A DNA stretch of 64,000 bases, from the NCBI GenBank assembly GCA_949130495.1, contig OX422213.1, forward strand, positions 53,516,284-53,580,283, read 5' to 3'. How positions within the stretch are numbered: the first letter of the stretch is position 1; every line of letters starts with the position of its first letter. Below, one piece after another: positions 46,709-59,573 of the stretch. A program made the translations under genes and the position numbers. The notes beneath the pieces are model-generated. The model did no database searches. It had not been told where the DNA came from and saw only the letters and a program-made list of their open reading frames with translations. The stretch comes from Sambucus nigra (Eukaryota; Streptophyta; Magnoliopsida; Dipsacales; Adoxaceae).

Positions 46709-49700
46709 ATGATTAATCTTGCGTCTTGGAACATTAGGGGCCTCAACAACCCCTTAAAGCAACAAGAGGTACGTAAACTAATTAGAAATCATAACCTCTC
46801 CTTTATTTGTCTTATGAAAACCAAGGTGAGAAGAACCAACCTTCTCAATGCTACTAGAAACAACTTTCCTCAATGGGATACTACTCACAATTGCCCCAGT
46901 GATGGGGGTGTGGCTAGAATCATTGTGGGATGGAACCCAAGCCTGTTTAAGGTTAACACCCTCTCTTCTAATACCCAAGCTATTACTTGCCTCATTACCT
47001 CCCTCAGTCTTAATAAATCTTTCTTTGCAACCTTTTTCTGTGACCACAACCTTACCTTTTAGTGCAATAACCTTTGGACCTACCTTGAAGAGACACACAT
47101 AAATGCCCACAAAAATAACTAGATCCTTTTGGGGGATTTCAATGTTATCAGATCCCATAATGAGAATAGGGGAATCTGGGATATTGATGTCAATGCTATT
47201 GATGAGATCAACCAATGTCTTTACAACATTCAGGTGGATGACATGGTCAATAGGGGTTTTTGATACACTGGACTAGGAACCATAATGATGTACCTTAATC
47301 CAAATAAAAATCGACTGTGTGCTCATTAATGAGGAATGTAAGGGCAATTTCACTGAATCCCAGACTGAAGGTATTAGCCAAGGGCTCTCAAACCACAACC
47401 TTATTATTACCACCATCCTACCCCAACCACCAAAAATGGCCAAACCTTTCAAGTTTTTCAATTACTAGATGGGGCATAAGGGAATTTAATGCTACCGTTG
47501 AGGAAGTTTGGGGGACTTATGTCCATAGCAACCCGATGTATATTGTTTTCTCTGAACTTTTTTTAGTCAAGAGGGCTTCAACCACAAGTTCTACAACAAC
47601 CTTAACCAAAGATATGCTAAGAACTATCTTACTTATATCCAAAGTCGGCTCAATAGGGGGGGGGGGGTAATTTTACTCTACAAGCTGAGGGGAAGATTGC
47701 CAAGACTATGTATGATGAGAGCAGCATTGCTGAAGAGGGTTTCCTCAAACAAAAGTCCAAAACTAGATGGCTAAAAGGGGGTGACATGAACTCTAATTTC
47801 TTCCACTCTAGAATCATAGGCAATAGAAATAGGAACAACATTATTTGCATTTAGATTCAACATGGGAACAAGGTAGAGGGACATGCTAAGGTTGTTAAGG
47901 AGTCTGTCCAATTTTTCACTAACCTGCTAGGCCAGCCTAGCACTTCCACCCATCCCCACATCCTTAACTATGCTATTACTAAAAAGCTTTCTCCTAATCA
48001 GGCAAATACTCTATTTTCCCCCATTACTAATCAGGAAATAAATATTGCTCGCTTTAGTCTTGTTAATGATAAGGCCCCTGACCCTGATGGGTCTAATACT
48101 GAGTTCTTCACCCATAACTAAAACATAGTGGGGGATAAGGTCACTAATGTTGTTGCGTCCTTCCAAACCAGTACCATGCTCAAGCAATGGAATTGTACAA
48201 ATCTGGCCCTTATACCTAAAACCAACTCTCCAACCTCCATGAAAGACTTCAAGCCTATTACCTACTACAATACTATCTACAAATGCATCTCTAAAGTTTT
48301 GGTTAATAGGATGAAGGCCTTTATTCCTTGGCTAGTTAATGATAGGAAATTTTCTTTTGTCCATGGTAGATCCATTGAGAAACATTGTTATCATGAAAAA
48401 ACTGATCCGAAATTATCACATAAACCATGGCCCTCCTAGATGTTCTTTAAATATTGACCTCCTCAAAGCCTATGATTCTGTTAGTTGGAACTTCCTTTTT
48501 CACGTCCTCAATCATATGGGTTTCCCCCTACTTTTATTGGATGGATTAAGGAATGTGTTACCACTGCTAAATTCTCCATTTTCCCTTAATCGATCCACTC
48601 ATGGCTTCTTCAATACAAAGATAGGTTGAGACAAGGAGACCCAATCTCCCTTTTGCTTTTCCTCTTTAATATGGAAGCTTTTGCTGACCTTCTTAATCTC
48701 CATACTAGATACTATAACTTCACTTTTCACCCTAATTGTAAGGAGCTCAATATTAATCATCTTTGTTTTGCTGATGATCTTTTCATCTTAGTAGGTTATG
48801 ACATCAACTCCATGTCAATCATAAACATTGCTATCATTGAGTTCAGTGCTATGTCTGGTCTTCAACCCAACCCCTTGAAGTGCTCTTTCCATGTCTCTGG
48901 TATATCCAACGATGATAAAATTTGTGTCTCTAACCTACTAGGATTCCAAATGGACTCTTTTACCATAAATTAACTTAGTGTCCCCCTTATTTCAACCAAG
49001 ATGAAGCATGAGGATTGACTTCCTCTCATTCATAAGATCACGAATAGAATCATGAGCTGGACAAATAGGTTTTTGAGTTGTGCGGGCAGGATAAATTTGG
49101 TCACTTCTATTCTATTTAGCATGCAAACATACTGGACTAGTAGTTTCATCTTACCTAAAAGAACTATTGAGGAAATTGATACCAAACTTCGTACATTCTT
49201 AGGGTCTAGCCCTAATATGAAGAAGACTGGTTCTAAGGTTCAAACACCCATGGAACCTTTACAGTAAGAAAGATAATCTATGGGTTAAATGGTGTCACAC
49301 CTATAAGTTGAAAGGTAGAAGCTTATGGCATATCCAAACCCCAACTGATGTGTCTTGGACTTGGAAGAAGCGCATAAATCTAAGGACTAGATTTAGACCT
49401 CTAGTCAAGTCAACCATTGGGAATGGGGGAAACACTTTCATCTGGCATGACCACTTGCACCCATTGGGCCCTCTATGGAAAAAATATGGGGAGAGGGCCA
49501 TCTATGATGCGGCTAGCAATCACAAAGCCAAAGTGGATAAATTTATTTCAAAATGGTCAATGGGCTTGGCCCTCTACAATCACTTAGGAGCTTAATGAGA
49601 TTAAATATGCTAATTTAACTCCCATTATCCCTAATTTGGAGGACAAAATCATTTGGCTTCCAATGACTAAGGGACTCTTCACTATCAATTTTTCATGGAA

Positions 49701-50239
49701 TTCCATTAGAAGTCATCACAATCCTCCTTCTTGGTCCCCTATTGTATGGAGTAGTAGTAATATTCCAAAATGTGCCTTCATATTATGGCTGGTTTGCAAT
49801 GATGCTCATTATCTAGGGCATTTCACAAGATAATATTTTTGTTCTGTGTGATAATGCAACTGAGACTCGTGACCACCTCTTCTTCAATTGTAGTTTCTCT
49901 AAGGAAGTTTGGGAGGATGTTAATTATAAAACCTCGTACATCCATGAGGCAACCACTTAGGAGGATGTCATTTCGACGGCTACCATAAATTTCTTAGGGA
50001 AAAACTTCACTCAAAAGATCAAAAGGTCGTCCTTTGTTGCTGCCATCTACTGCTTATTGATGGAGAGAAACAATAGAACTTTTAGAAATAATAGTGCAAA
50101 CCATGTTGGCATCATGAATGAAATCACCTTTTTTGTCAAATGTAAATCCTATCTCTAGGAAAAATATAGGAGAAACTTCAACAGTTGGTTTATTTGTAAG
50201 AACTGGAGTCTTGATGACACGATATTACTCACTGATTAA
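46709..50239 (+). pseudogene. LINE 3 ORF2: endonuclease, RT, zf-RVT, broken
   Basis: Starts at the ATG at 46709 (MINLASWNIRGLNNPLKQQE), then CLMKTKVRR and an LGDFNVIRSHNENRG block near 47130. RT pieces: DKAPDPDGSNTEFF (48070), NLALIPKTNSPTSMKDFKPI, YDSVSWNFLFHVLNHMGFPL, RQGDPISLLLFLFNMEA and catalytic FADDLFILVGYD (about 48770). The connection has SWTNRFLSCAGRINLVTSIL. The C-terminal zf-RVT reads IPKCAFILWLVCN and the tail YCLLMERNNRTFRNN. The active-site Asp pair is preserved, but the frame breaks about ten times, one at a G9 run near 47656. Confidence 0.88.
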
Positions 50240-50429
50240 TCCTAGTTTGCTTCCTTATGGTTAGGATAGTTTCATTTTCGTTGTTTAAGCTTTATCTGGG
50301 TAAATTTCACTTACAAAATTGGACCCAAGGTACCCTCCTCTTTATTGTATATTCTTTTGTGTTAATGTTACTCTTGTTTATTACATTCATATTTGAGGTC
50401 CTCGAGGCACCTCCTTCTTACATGGTTTG

Positions 50430-51685
50430 AGTGGCCACATTTCATTTAATGGAACAGACTCAAAAGTGGTGAATGTCCCATCAGGCCCACGAAATGGGGT
50501 AATTATCTGGGAAGATTTTTGGATGGCATTTTTAGACCGCTGCTTTTCAGAACCTTATGTGACGGGAGGACGGACAAGTTTCATAACTTGTTCCAGGAAA
50601 AAATACATGTTCTAAAGGATGAGATCAAGTTTTAAGGCTTGTCAAATTGTGATCGACATGCGGTCAGTGATGAGAGCGAAAAGGCGTACCTTTTCATAAA
50701 TGGTTTGAACCCTTCCATCCAGAGGCTCATCATTGGCCAAGATGTTCGTAGGTTCCGACAGATGGTGAACAAGTCCATCAGGTTAGAGAGGGAGTATGGA
50801 GATGAGAGGTTGATAAAGGAGAAGACAAGTATGCTTAGTAATGAGAAAAGCAACAATGGAGGAAAAAAACATAGGGACTGTGGTTCTAGGAGATTCTTTA
50901 CCAAGTTAAAACTGACAGTGGACATTGGTTCCTCACAGAGTGAGGATAAAGGGTAAGAACAACTTGGCCAAGAGTGTTTCGTGTGTGGGGAACCTAATCA
51001 TTTCAAAAGGGAATACCGCCAAAGACGCAACAGTCCCCATCCTAACAATTAGGGTTTAACTTCCTATCGGAACGGAACTCTAAATTACACCTCCTTCCTA
51101 GAAACCATAGTAGTTTGCTGGATTTCAACATGGCAGGCATAGTGTTAACGGATAACAACCCAACTAGGGTTATGGTGGATAAGGTAAATGGAACCAATAT
51201 AATTTCTAGACAAGCATGTTCACACAGGGGCATGCATATGCCATTACGCAGTCAACTTCCCATTCGGATGAAACATTTATGGAAGGTAAGATTTTAATTT
51301 ATGATATGTGCAAAATTTAATTGATTCTAGCGTATCACATTCATTTATATCGAGTGCATTATCTTTGATTTGGGGCTTTGTGGTAGGTTGTTTGTATCCC
51401 CATATCTTCATGGAACTTCTGGTTAGCGAAGGTATTTCCTTAAACCGCATATATTGCACATGTTTCATCATTGCAAGAGATTATGTGTTTGAGTATGACT
51501 TAATTATCATGAATATGGAAGGTTTTAAATTAATTCTTTGGATGGATTATCTATCTTACTTTAGAGCCACTAATGAATCTCATCAACACAGCATTTCAGT
51601 GATATTGCCTAACGGGTCAAGTTACAGGTTTAACAATGAGCAGCTCACAGACCCTCCATATAAATACACTAGCACCAAGGAATAA
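50430..51685 (+). pseudogene. Element C gag C-terminus, knuckle and protease
   Basis: 50639-50956 reads AVSDESEKAYLFINGLNPSI, then QMVNKSIRLEREYGDE (gag). After a frame break the knuckle is CFVCGEPNHFKREYR, where the last Cys is Tyr. The protease stretch has NLIDSSVSHSFIS (usual DSGATHSFIS; Gly of the DSG triplet lost) and LILWMDYLSYFRA (usual ILGMDWL). Confidence 0.8.
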
Positions 51686-51689
51686 TGAA

Positions 51690-54520
51690 ATTATTTTAGG
51701 TGGGTTTTAAGCCTTATGGCACATGATAGTACCGACAGTATGTTCCTTGATTATCTAATTGTAGGGAAGTTCCTGGACATGTTTTCGGAGGAGCTTCTAG
51801 GGTTACCACTATAGAGAGAGATTAACTTTGAAATCGAGGTGTGCATGTGTCTACCCTATTTCCATTCCTTTGCATCATTTAGCTTCAACCGAGTTAAACA
51901 AGTTGAACACACAGTTAGAGGATTTATTATACAAAGGTTTCATTAGGCCAAGTGTGTCACCCTGGCCACTCTAGTCCTTTTTACAAAGAATAAGAACAAT
52001 TTTCTTAGGCTTTGTATTGACTATAGGTAGATGAACCAAGTTACGATTAAGAACAAGTATCATCAGTTGTGGGTAAGAACTGATGACATTCATAAGACAA
52101 CATTCATGACGTGATATGGGCATTATGAGTTTTTGGTGATGCCATTTGGGTTGATCAATGCACCTGAAGCATTCATGGACCTGATGAACAGGACTCATCG
52201 CCCCTACCTGGATGATTTATTGTGGTATTTGTTGACGATATCAGGATCTACTCAGCTTCAAAAGTGGATCACGAGGTGTAGCATCGCACAACCTTAGAAG
52301 TTCTCCGTAAAAACTAGATGTATTCCATGTTCAGAAAGTGTTAGTTCGGGATAAACGAGGTTCGGTCTCTTGACCATGTCATCCCAGGACAATGGATTTT
52401 AGTGGATCCAACAAAGGTCAAAGTAGTGGTGAATTGGGAATAGCCAAAGACAGTCACAAAAGTGAGGAATTTCTTAGGACTCATCGGGTATTCTAGGCAT
52501 TTCATCTAGAGATTTTCACATATTACTTCACACATCACCAGATTGACACCGCAAGATGTTCTCTTTGATTGGATAAAAGAGTTAAGGCTGCCTTCTAGGA
52601 GTTAAAGACCGGACTTATTTCAGCATCGATTCTTACTATCCCTGAGAGAGGAAAAGAATATTTCGTGTATTGTGGTTCATCAGGAGCTTGTTTGGGAGCA
52701 TTACTAATGCAGGGGAGTAATCTAGTGGATTATGCATCAAGGAAATTAAAGTTTAATGTAAGGATCTACCCAATTCAAGACCTAGAACTTAGAGCAGTTG
52801 TCTTTGCCCTAAATATATAGAGGCATTACTTGTATAGTGAACGGTTTGAGGTGCACTTGGATCATAAAAACCTCCATCGTGTTTTCACTCAAAGAGATCT
52901 AAATCTCAGGCATAGGCGATGGATAAAGCTCAGGTAAATTATGACTTTGGTCTCCATTATCACCCAGGTAAGGCCAATGTTTTAGCCAACATATTGAGAA
53001 GGAACACAAGAGTATCTTTGTCTTTAATAAAGTGCTACTGCCACAAGATGACGCAAGAACTTCAGAGCTATGAATTGAGGGATAACTAGGGAAATCATTA
53101 CACTTACATCTACGGGATGGTGTCAAGGACAGTGATATTGCAGAAGGTGCTTGATGCACAAGCTTTCGATGATCATTTGATGAACTTTAAGAATCACACT
53201 TGTAAGGCGAACCAATTGAAGACTTATCGGTCGACAAGGATAATAGTGTGAGACTAAGAGGAAAGTTAGTAGATATGAGTATTGAGGAAATCAGGGAAGA
53301 GGTCATGGAAGAAGGGCACCAGTCTTGTTTCAGCATTCATTTGGGTAGCACGAAGATGTATAGGAATTTGTTCAGAGACTACTGCTGGTCAAAGATGATA
53401 AGGATGTCGCGCTTTTTATGGAAAATGGCCTCACTTGTGAGCAAGTGAAGGCCAAGCACTATAATCCATTGAGGTTATTTCAACCACTACCGGTAGCCCA
53501 GTGGAAATGGGTGCACATCACGATGGACTTCATCAAAACTTTGCCTAGGACTCAGGCATGCCATAATACGGTCGGGGTTTTGGTTGTTCTACTCACAAAG
53601 TTAGCGCACTTCCTTCCCATCAAGGTCAAAAATAGTGTGGCTAGGATGACGGACTCTACATCCGGAAGATCATAAGGTAGCATGACGCACCTTGTCTGAA
53701 ATAGGTATCCGTGATTTGTGTCCAATTTTAGAAAAAACTATAGCAGGAGTTACGAAAAAAATGTGAATCTCAATACATCCTATCATCTACAAATGAATGG
53801 ACAGCCCAAGAGGACTATTCAGATACTTGGAGATATTTTTTAGGCATGCACTGTAGACTTTCAGGGTAGTTGAACTGATCATCTATTGTTAGAAAAGTTT
53901 TCTTACAACAAGAATTATCAGGCTAGTATTGGGATGTAACATTTTGAAGCTTTGTATGAGAGACCTTGTTGTTCACTAGTTTATGGGGAGGAGGTCAGTG
54001 AGAAACACATCTCAGGTTCAGAGATGATTGAGGAGGCCACTGAGAAGATTCTGGTAATTCGGGCTAGACTTAAAACAACTCAAATCCATCAAAAGAACGA
54101 CATAATTACACATTTTTTCGATGGGTGATCATGTACTTCTGAAGACCAAGGATATACCAAGGTTTATGTGGTTTGGAAATAAGGTAAAGTTGGCACCGAG
54201 GTACATATGACCTTTTGAGATTTTGGATAGGATTGGTCTAGTGTCGTACAATTTGACCCTACCGCCTCAGTTGGTATACATTAAATTTTCCATATGTCAA
54301 TGTTATGGAAGTACATTCTAGATTCATCGCATGCAATAGATTGGGGTTCACTATACCTCTAGAATGATGTTCCTATGAGACTAGACCGTTGGTGATAATG
54401 GGCCAAAAGCAGATGATACTTTACAAGAATACGATTCCCCCAGGATAAAAATATGAGGGAGGGACATGGGAATTAGAATCTATGAGGAGGAGGCAACATC
54501 TGGAGTTATTTGCTTAATTT
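51690..54520 (+). pseudogene. Element C RT, RNase H and integrase, heavily mutated
   Basis: RT blocks: FLRLCIDYR (52000), [20 protein letters not shown] (52110), a degraded palm box near 52210, and RNase H-side [17 protein letters not shown] (52940). Integrase: WKWVHITMDFIKTLPRTQ (about 53510, first Asp kept) and LTKLAHFLPIKV. The C-terminal end resembles a chromodomain tail (GTWELESMRRRQHLELF). Stops are very frequent. Confidence 0.82.
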
Positions 54521-54568
54521 TGTTTAGTGGCATGATTTCAGGGATGGAATTTCCCAAAGTGGGAAGGT

Positions 54569-55140
54569 TGTAACACCCAGTTCCATTAAATTCATAAACT
54601 TGTGATATTTCTGAACACGCGTAATTTGTAAATTATATGGCCTTGGATTTATGAAGGAATTAATAAAATTAATTTTAAAAGGTTGTATTTAATTAAATAA
54701 GGTAATAAGTGTAAAAGGGCAAAAGAGGAAATATAAAATAAAAAGTAATTAAAATTTTGAATTTCGAATCAATCTGAAATGATTCTGAATAGATCCAGAT
54801 GGCTTGTCACCAGAAAATTATTTTATTTTATTTTAGCTGTCAAGGTTTGTAAGTTTAAGGTGTTATTATGAATACATCCCACTAGTATGTACCACATTTT
54901 CTTTAGCCTTTGACCACTCTAGGAATGGGGGAGGACTCCCCTAAAGGTTGGGGGACATATATGATGGGTTTTAGGGGTTTTAAGAGGAAGTAAAGAGGAT
55001 ACCTAACCCATCTTCCCCACTTCTATAGAGCCAAAAATCTACTCTAAAACTAATCCAAGTTTACACTTCTCTCCACCATTTTTGCTCAACTGGAGGATCT
55101 ATTCTCTCCTCCATACTTCATACTAGCTGTAATACAATCC
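54569..55140 (+). repeat. 3' LTR of element C, interrupted by LINE 2
   Basis: Starts TGTAACACCCAGTTCC. Matches 8680-9240 by blocks (AAATTATATGGCCTTG, TTTGACCACTCT, GGACTCCCCTAAAGG). It stops at the T-run that marks the LINE 2 poly(A). No continuation of the LTR was recognised after the LINE. Confidence 0.82.
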
Positions 55141-55297
55141 TTTTTTCGGTAATTAAAAGTGTATTAGAAACAAAAGAGCCAAATATACAAATCCAAAAGG
55201 TCAAATAGTCATCTAGATACAATCATTTAGAGACTAGAAAACTAAACATTTAGTCATAGATAATAGAATTGGGTAATCCCCATAAATTACAAATCAT

Positions 55298-58200
55298 CTA
55301 GTTGGAATAAGATCTTCGAAATTTCTTCCATCTGCTTGTCTTCCCTTGCACCATCTTCTCAATGCTCCTAATCACCTTATTTGTTGTATCCAAGCCCTTA
55401 TTGTGAAGTCTACTATTCCTTTCTTGCCACATACAATAGATTGTGGCAGAGAAGGAAGTGGTTTTAATCCAGGAGTTTAAGTCTTTCCCTTTACCATCAG
55501 CAACAACCATCCTGATCTCATTACCCCACCTTCCCACAGCTCCATAAGATTGGTTTCTGAAAAGTATCGCATCCCAAACAATTTTATAGAATGGGAATTC
55601 CATTAGGATGTGCTTGGTAGTCTCAATCCCAGAGTTAGAAAGCAAGCAGGATTTATTGTCCATTACTCCCCAATCAAAGAGTTTATCTTTAGTCACTATG
55701 GCCTTCCTGCAGGCCAGCCACAGAATGAATGAACACTTTGGAATCCTCACCTTATTACAAACCATACCATAACATTGAACTTTATTCCCCCTAGGGTAGG
55801 TGGAATCATATGCAGATGCAATAGGGAAAATACCAGATCTATTAGGAGTCCACTTTACACTATCAGTGAGCATAGGATTTATAGAACTGAGTGGAGAGTT
55901 TTTGATGTCATTCAGCTCCCAAGTGGTAGAAGTTGGCCATTTCCAATTGAACCCATCAATGAAATCAGTGACCATAGCCTTGGAGTTGCTAGCAGAATCA
56001 TAAATGATTCTGTCCCCAAATAGAGGTTGAAGGGGGCCAAGATGGTGCCAATTATCATGCCACATGAAGCTATTACCGCCATTGCCAATACTAACTTAAA
56101 CATGAGTCTACATTCCTCTCTAGATTTGAGAATTATCCTCCAACTCCTTGAAGAGTCTTGAGGAATGGAGATTGCCCAAATTCTTCTCCCTTTTGTAAGT
56201 ATGACACCACTTGACCCAAAGACTATCCTTTTTGTAGAAGAGGTTCCATAAGTTTTTCATAATTGCAGCCTTGTTCTAATGTGTTAAGCTTTTTATTCCC
56301 AACCCCCTTCCTTTTTTGGTTTGTAGACATCCTCCCATGCCACCTTAGCTCCACTGTGCTTGAGCTCAGGACCAGTCCATATGAACTCTCTAATACACTG
56401 CTCAATAGCCTTCACCACACTTTTAGGTAGAATGAAGATCGATGACCAATAAATTTGGGTGCTAAACAAGATAAAAATTGCAAATTGTAATCTACCTGCA
56501 TAGCTCAAGAATCTAGTGGTCCAACTCTTGACTTTATTAGTAATTTTATCAATAAGCTCCACATAGACCACATGCTTAAGCCTGGTAGAGATGAGAGGAA
56601 CTCCCACATACTTGAAAGGAGGTTGCTGGTGGGAGATACCCAAGGATGAAGACATAGAGCTAATAACATCAACATTCACTCCAGAACAGTAAAAAATACT
56701 TTTAGCCAGATTGGGGAATAACCACTATACTCAGCAAACTCCTCAAGAGCATCCTTAACACACTCCACTGCATATCACCATTGTAGAAAACCACTAAGTC
56801 ATCTGCAAAGCACAAGTGGTTAATTTTGTTCTCCTTGCACTTGGGACAGTATATGAATGTATCTCTATTAGCATGTTTATCAAGGATACAAGATAGAGCC
56901 TCCATCACAAAGAGGAAAAGAAATGGGGAGAGGGGATCTCCCTGTCTCAACCCCCTTTTGCATTCAAAGAACTCATTCAGAGTTCCATTCAGAATAATAG
57001 AGTACCAAACAGAAGAAACATAGGCCTTAATCCAAGAAACAAACCTGGGAGGAGAGTTAATTTGGATAAGGATATCAAATAAGAAATCCCAGTCCACTGA
57101 ATCATAACCCTTCATGATGTCAATCTTCACAGTGCATTTAGGAGTGTTAGAGTCCCTATGATAGTTCCTCATTAGCTCTTACAGCAAGAGGATATTATCA
57201 ATGATAAATCTACCATGGACAAAGGGTGCTTGGCTGTCATTTATGAGATGAGTCATAAGAGGCTTGAGTCTAAGTGTATGGATCTTGGATATGCATTTAT
57301 AAACAGTGTTGCAGCAAGCTATAGGTCTGAAATTAGCCATAATGTTTGGGTTGGAAACTTTGGGTATTAGAGCAAGAGAAGTGGTATTCCATTGTCTAGG
57401 CAAGTTGTTGTGGTTAAAGAAATAATGAATAACATCCACCACATCACCCCTCACAACATCCCATTTTTTTAAAAGAATTCAGCACTATAACCATCAGGGC
57501 AGGAGCTGTGTTTGATGCAATGGAGCACATAGCATTTTTCATTTCAATGTCAGATATTGAGGAAGTAAGGTTAGGCCACTCCGATGAATCCAGCTTTATT
57601 TTCATGAGCATAGGGATAGTGATTTCTCTCCTTCTCTTACTCCTAAGCAAGTTAGTGAAAAACTTTATTTCCTCCTCATTTACTACCTCAAGGCCCTCAA
57701 TAGTGTCCCCTCTCTCATTCTGAATACATAAGAATTTTCTTCTAGAGGTGTTAGATTTGACTTTGTTATGAAATAAGTTCGTGTTCATATCCCCTAGTTG
57801 AAGCCACCCGATTCTATCCTTTTGCCTATAGTATTCTTCAGCAGCACGTAGAGAGCTGTAGAGGTTAGCACAATCTTTTTCATCATTCCTCAGTCTGATG
57901 TTAGATCCATCTCGGTCCAGGTTGGATTGGATAAAGTCCAATTTATCTTTCGTGATTCTCACACGCTCAGATATATTGGAATAAAACTTGTGGTTAAGGA
58001 GTCTTAAAGGGGTACATATTTGCCATAGGGAAAAGATGACATTCCTCATGCAAAGAGGTCATAAGCGTGGGCATAAACTCATCATGCTTCATCCAGTAGT
58101 CAAAAAACTTAAATGGCTTAGTCTTGATGGGTTGATTGAGAAAGGAGATCACAATGGGGCTATGGTCAGAAACACCTGGACATGGGTAATTAGCACGAGA

Positions 58201-58845
58201 ATCAGGGAAGGTAACACTCCATTGAGTGTTATGGATCACTCTATCAATTCTGGTTAGGTACTCTCATTCCCATCACTTTTATTACTCCATGAGAACTATA
58301 GACCTGTGGCTAACATGTCATCCATCATTATCTCAAACAGGCAATTGTTAAAATCTATAGCAGCCCTGACATCAATTCCTAATCTACCACTTTTGTCCTC
58401 TATGTTTCTAACAGTGTTGAAATCCCCCATAATGATCCATTGGCTATTGTTTGAGTGACTGTGATTTTGTCTAAGGAAACTCCAACGAGGAACGCTATCA
58501 ATGGGAAGATTGAGCCCATAAATAAAATTTGCATAGAAAAACTTATTTACCCCCACACACTTGATTCTACAAAAAAAGATCTTGATGATGGGAAAAGAGA
58601 ATCTCCACATCAAAAGTATTTGGGTCCCAAGCTAAGATAACTCCAGCCACACCACCATTGTCTGGGCAGTTGTGAGTATAGTTCCAATTCCATAAGCAAT
58701 TGGCAGCCACCTTTTCCATGTGACATCTTCTAAATTTAGATTCGAGGAGACAAACAAGGCTTAATTTATTATCATAGATAAACTTCTTCACTTCCTATAG
58801 TTCATACCCCTAATGTTCCAAGTAGATATCTTGGTCATGAGGTTT
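55298..58845 (-). pseudogene. LINE 2 ORF2: endonuclease, RT, zf-RVT
   Basis: Begins KISTWNIRGMNYR (58845); a frame break leads to KFIYDNKLSLVCLLESKF, NGGVAGVILAWDP and QWIIMGDFNTVRN (58430). Then DRIGWLQLGDMNTNLFHNK (57810), LALIPKVSNPNIMANFRPIA (57370), KIDIMKGYDSVDWDFLFDIL, RQGDPLSPFLFLFVMEALS and catalytic FADDLVVFYNGD (about 56800). Connection TTRFLSYAGRLQFAI. C-terminal zf-RVT CSFILWLACRKAIVTKDKLF and SRWKKFRRSYSN, with a stop at 55298. About six frame breaks or stops. Endonuclease and RT signature motifs are kept. Confidence 0.9.
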
Positions 58846-59562
58846 GAGTTTTGTTTCCCCCCTTCCTCTTCTTCTTCCCCTTAGATGAATTAGGAGTATC
58901 TTCAGTCTTATTTTTGTTTGCGAGCTCATCCACTGCTTTGATTTTGAGCACAATACCAGAAGGCATAGGGATGTGTTCCTCAAGGTGATCCTCAATATCT
59001 ACATCCAACAAAGTTGAATTGTTGGACGTGGTTATAAGGGATTTAGGCTTAAGAGTGAGGGAAGAGTCATTAGTAGCCTGGATCATGCGGGGATTAGAAC
59101 TGATAAGGTTTTTGGGTCAGTAACAGTATTTCTCATGGGAAAGTTTGAATCCATTTGGTTAATAAGGTTTAAATCAGTAGCTAAAGAAGAGTCCTCAACA
59201 TTATTCTCTAACATTTCAAAAGGATTTGAGGTAGTTACTATTTCCACTGTCATCTTATCTTTAGCCTTGCCTTCCCCACCTAGAGTTCCTGCTATTGCCA
59301 CCCCAGTCATATCTATGCCTCCATTAGTAGGAGTCTTAGTAGCCTTGTGATGAACTTGAATCCATTCCTCTTCCAAGGACTTCTGAATCTCAGTATGACT
59401 TTTGAATGGAATTACCTCCTCATTGTTATCTTTTGCCACCCAAGCCTTTTTACCTTTGGGGCAATTGATACGGGCATGCCCAAATATACCACAATGGATA
59501 CAAAAAGGAGGTTTCTATTGATACTCTATACCAACTATATCAATGGACCAATGTTCCAATAC
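58835..59562 (-). pseudogene. LINE 2 ORF1, CCHC and basic tail
   Basis: The CCHC knuckle CIHCGIFGHARINCPKGKKA (59510-59450) follows a TAG where a Trp codon is expected (YQ-stop-KPPF). It is followed by a long polar region (59439-59083), a stop, then VDELANKNKTEDTPNSSKGK and a KKRKGGNK basic tail ending at 58835. In plant L1s ORF1 binds the element RNA and carries nuclear-localising basic stretches. Same plan as the LINE 1 tail at 7252. Confidence 0.8.
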
Positions 59563-59573
59563 TGAAATACAAT

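Larger units (their letters stand above)
45752..50395 (+). mobile_element. L1-type LINE 3, nearly full length, decayed
   Basis: The plus strand carries ORF1 (DUF4283 plus knuckle remnant), ORF2 endonuclease, RT and C-terminal region, and a 3' UTR of about 150 bp. It starts right after the poly(A) of the previous LINE scrap. The 5' limit is assigned from that junction and the 3' limit (about 50395) from the start of Ty3 sequence. Multiple stops and frameshifts. Confidence 0.8.
50430..55140 (+). mobile_element. Ty3/gypsy element C, 5'-truncated, with 3' LTR
   Basis: Order on plus: gag C-terminus, zinc knuckle, protease, RT, RNase H, integrase, end of coding (RRRQHLELFA at about 54520), a purine-rich TGGGAAGG and an LTR starting TGTAACACCC at 54569. 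No 5' LTR or PBS is present; the left end abuts LINE 3. The right LTR is cut by LINE 2 at 55141. It is far more decayed than element B. Confidence 0.85.
55141..59565 (-). mobile_element. L1-type LINE 2, 5'-truncated, in LTR C
   Basis: The minus strand runs from ORF1 CCHC (59510) through ORF2 to a 3' end TTAATTACCGAAAAAA at 55141. ORF1 lacks its N-terminal DUF4283 part, so the copy is 5'-truncated at about 59565. The word AATACAAT occurs on both sides (55131-55138 and 59566-59573), a candidate 8-bp target duplication. Long open stretches remain, so it is better preserved than LINE 1 or 3. Confidence 0.85.
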
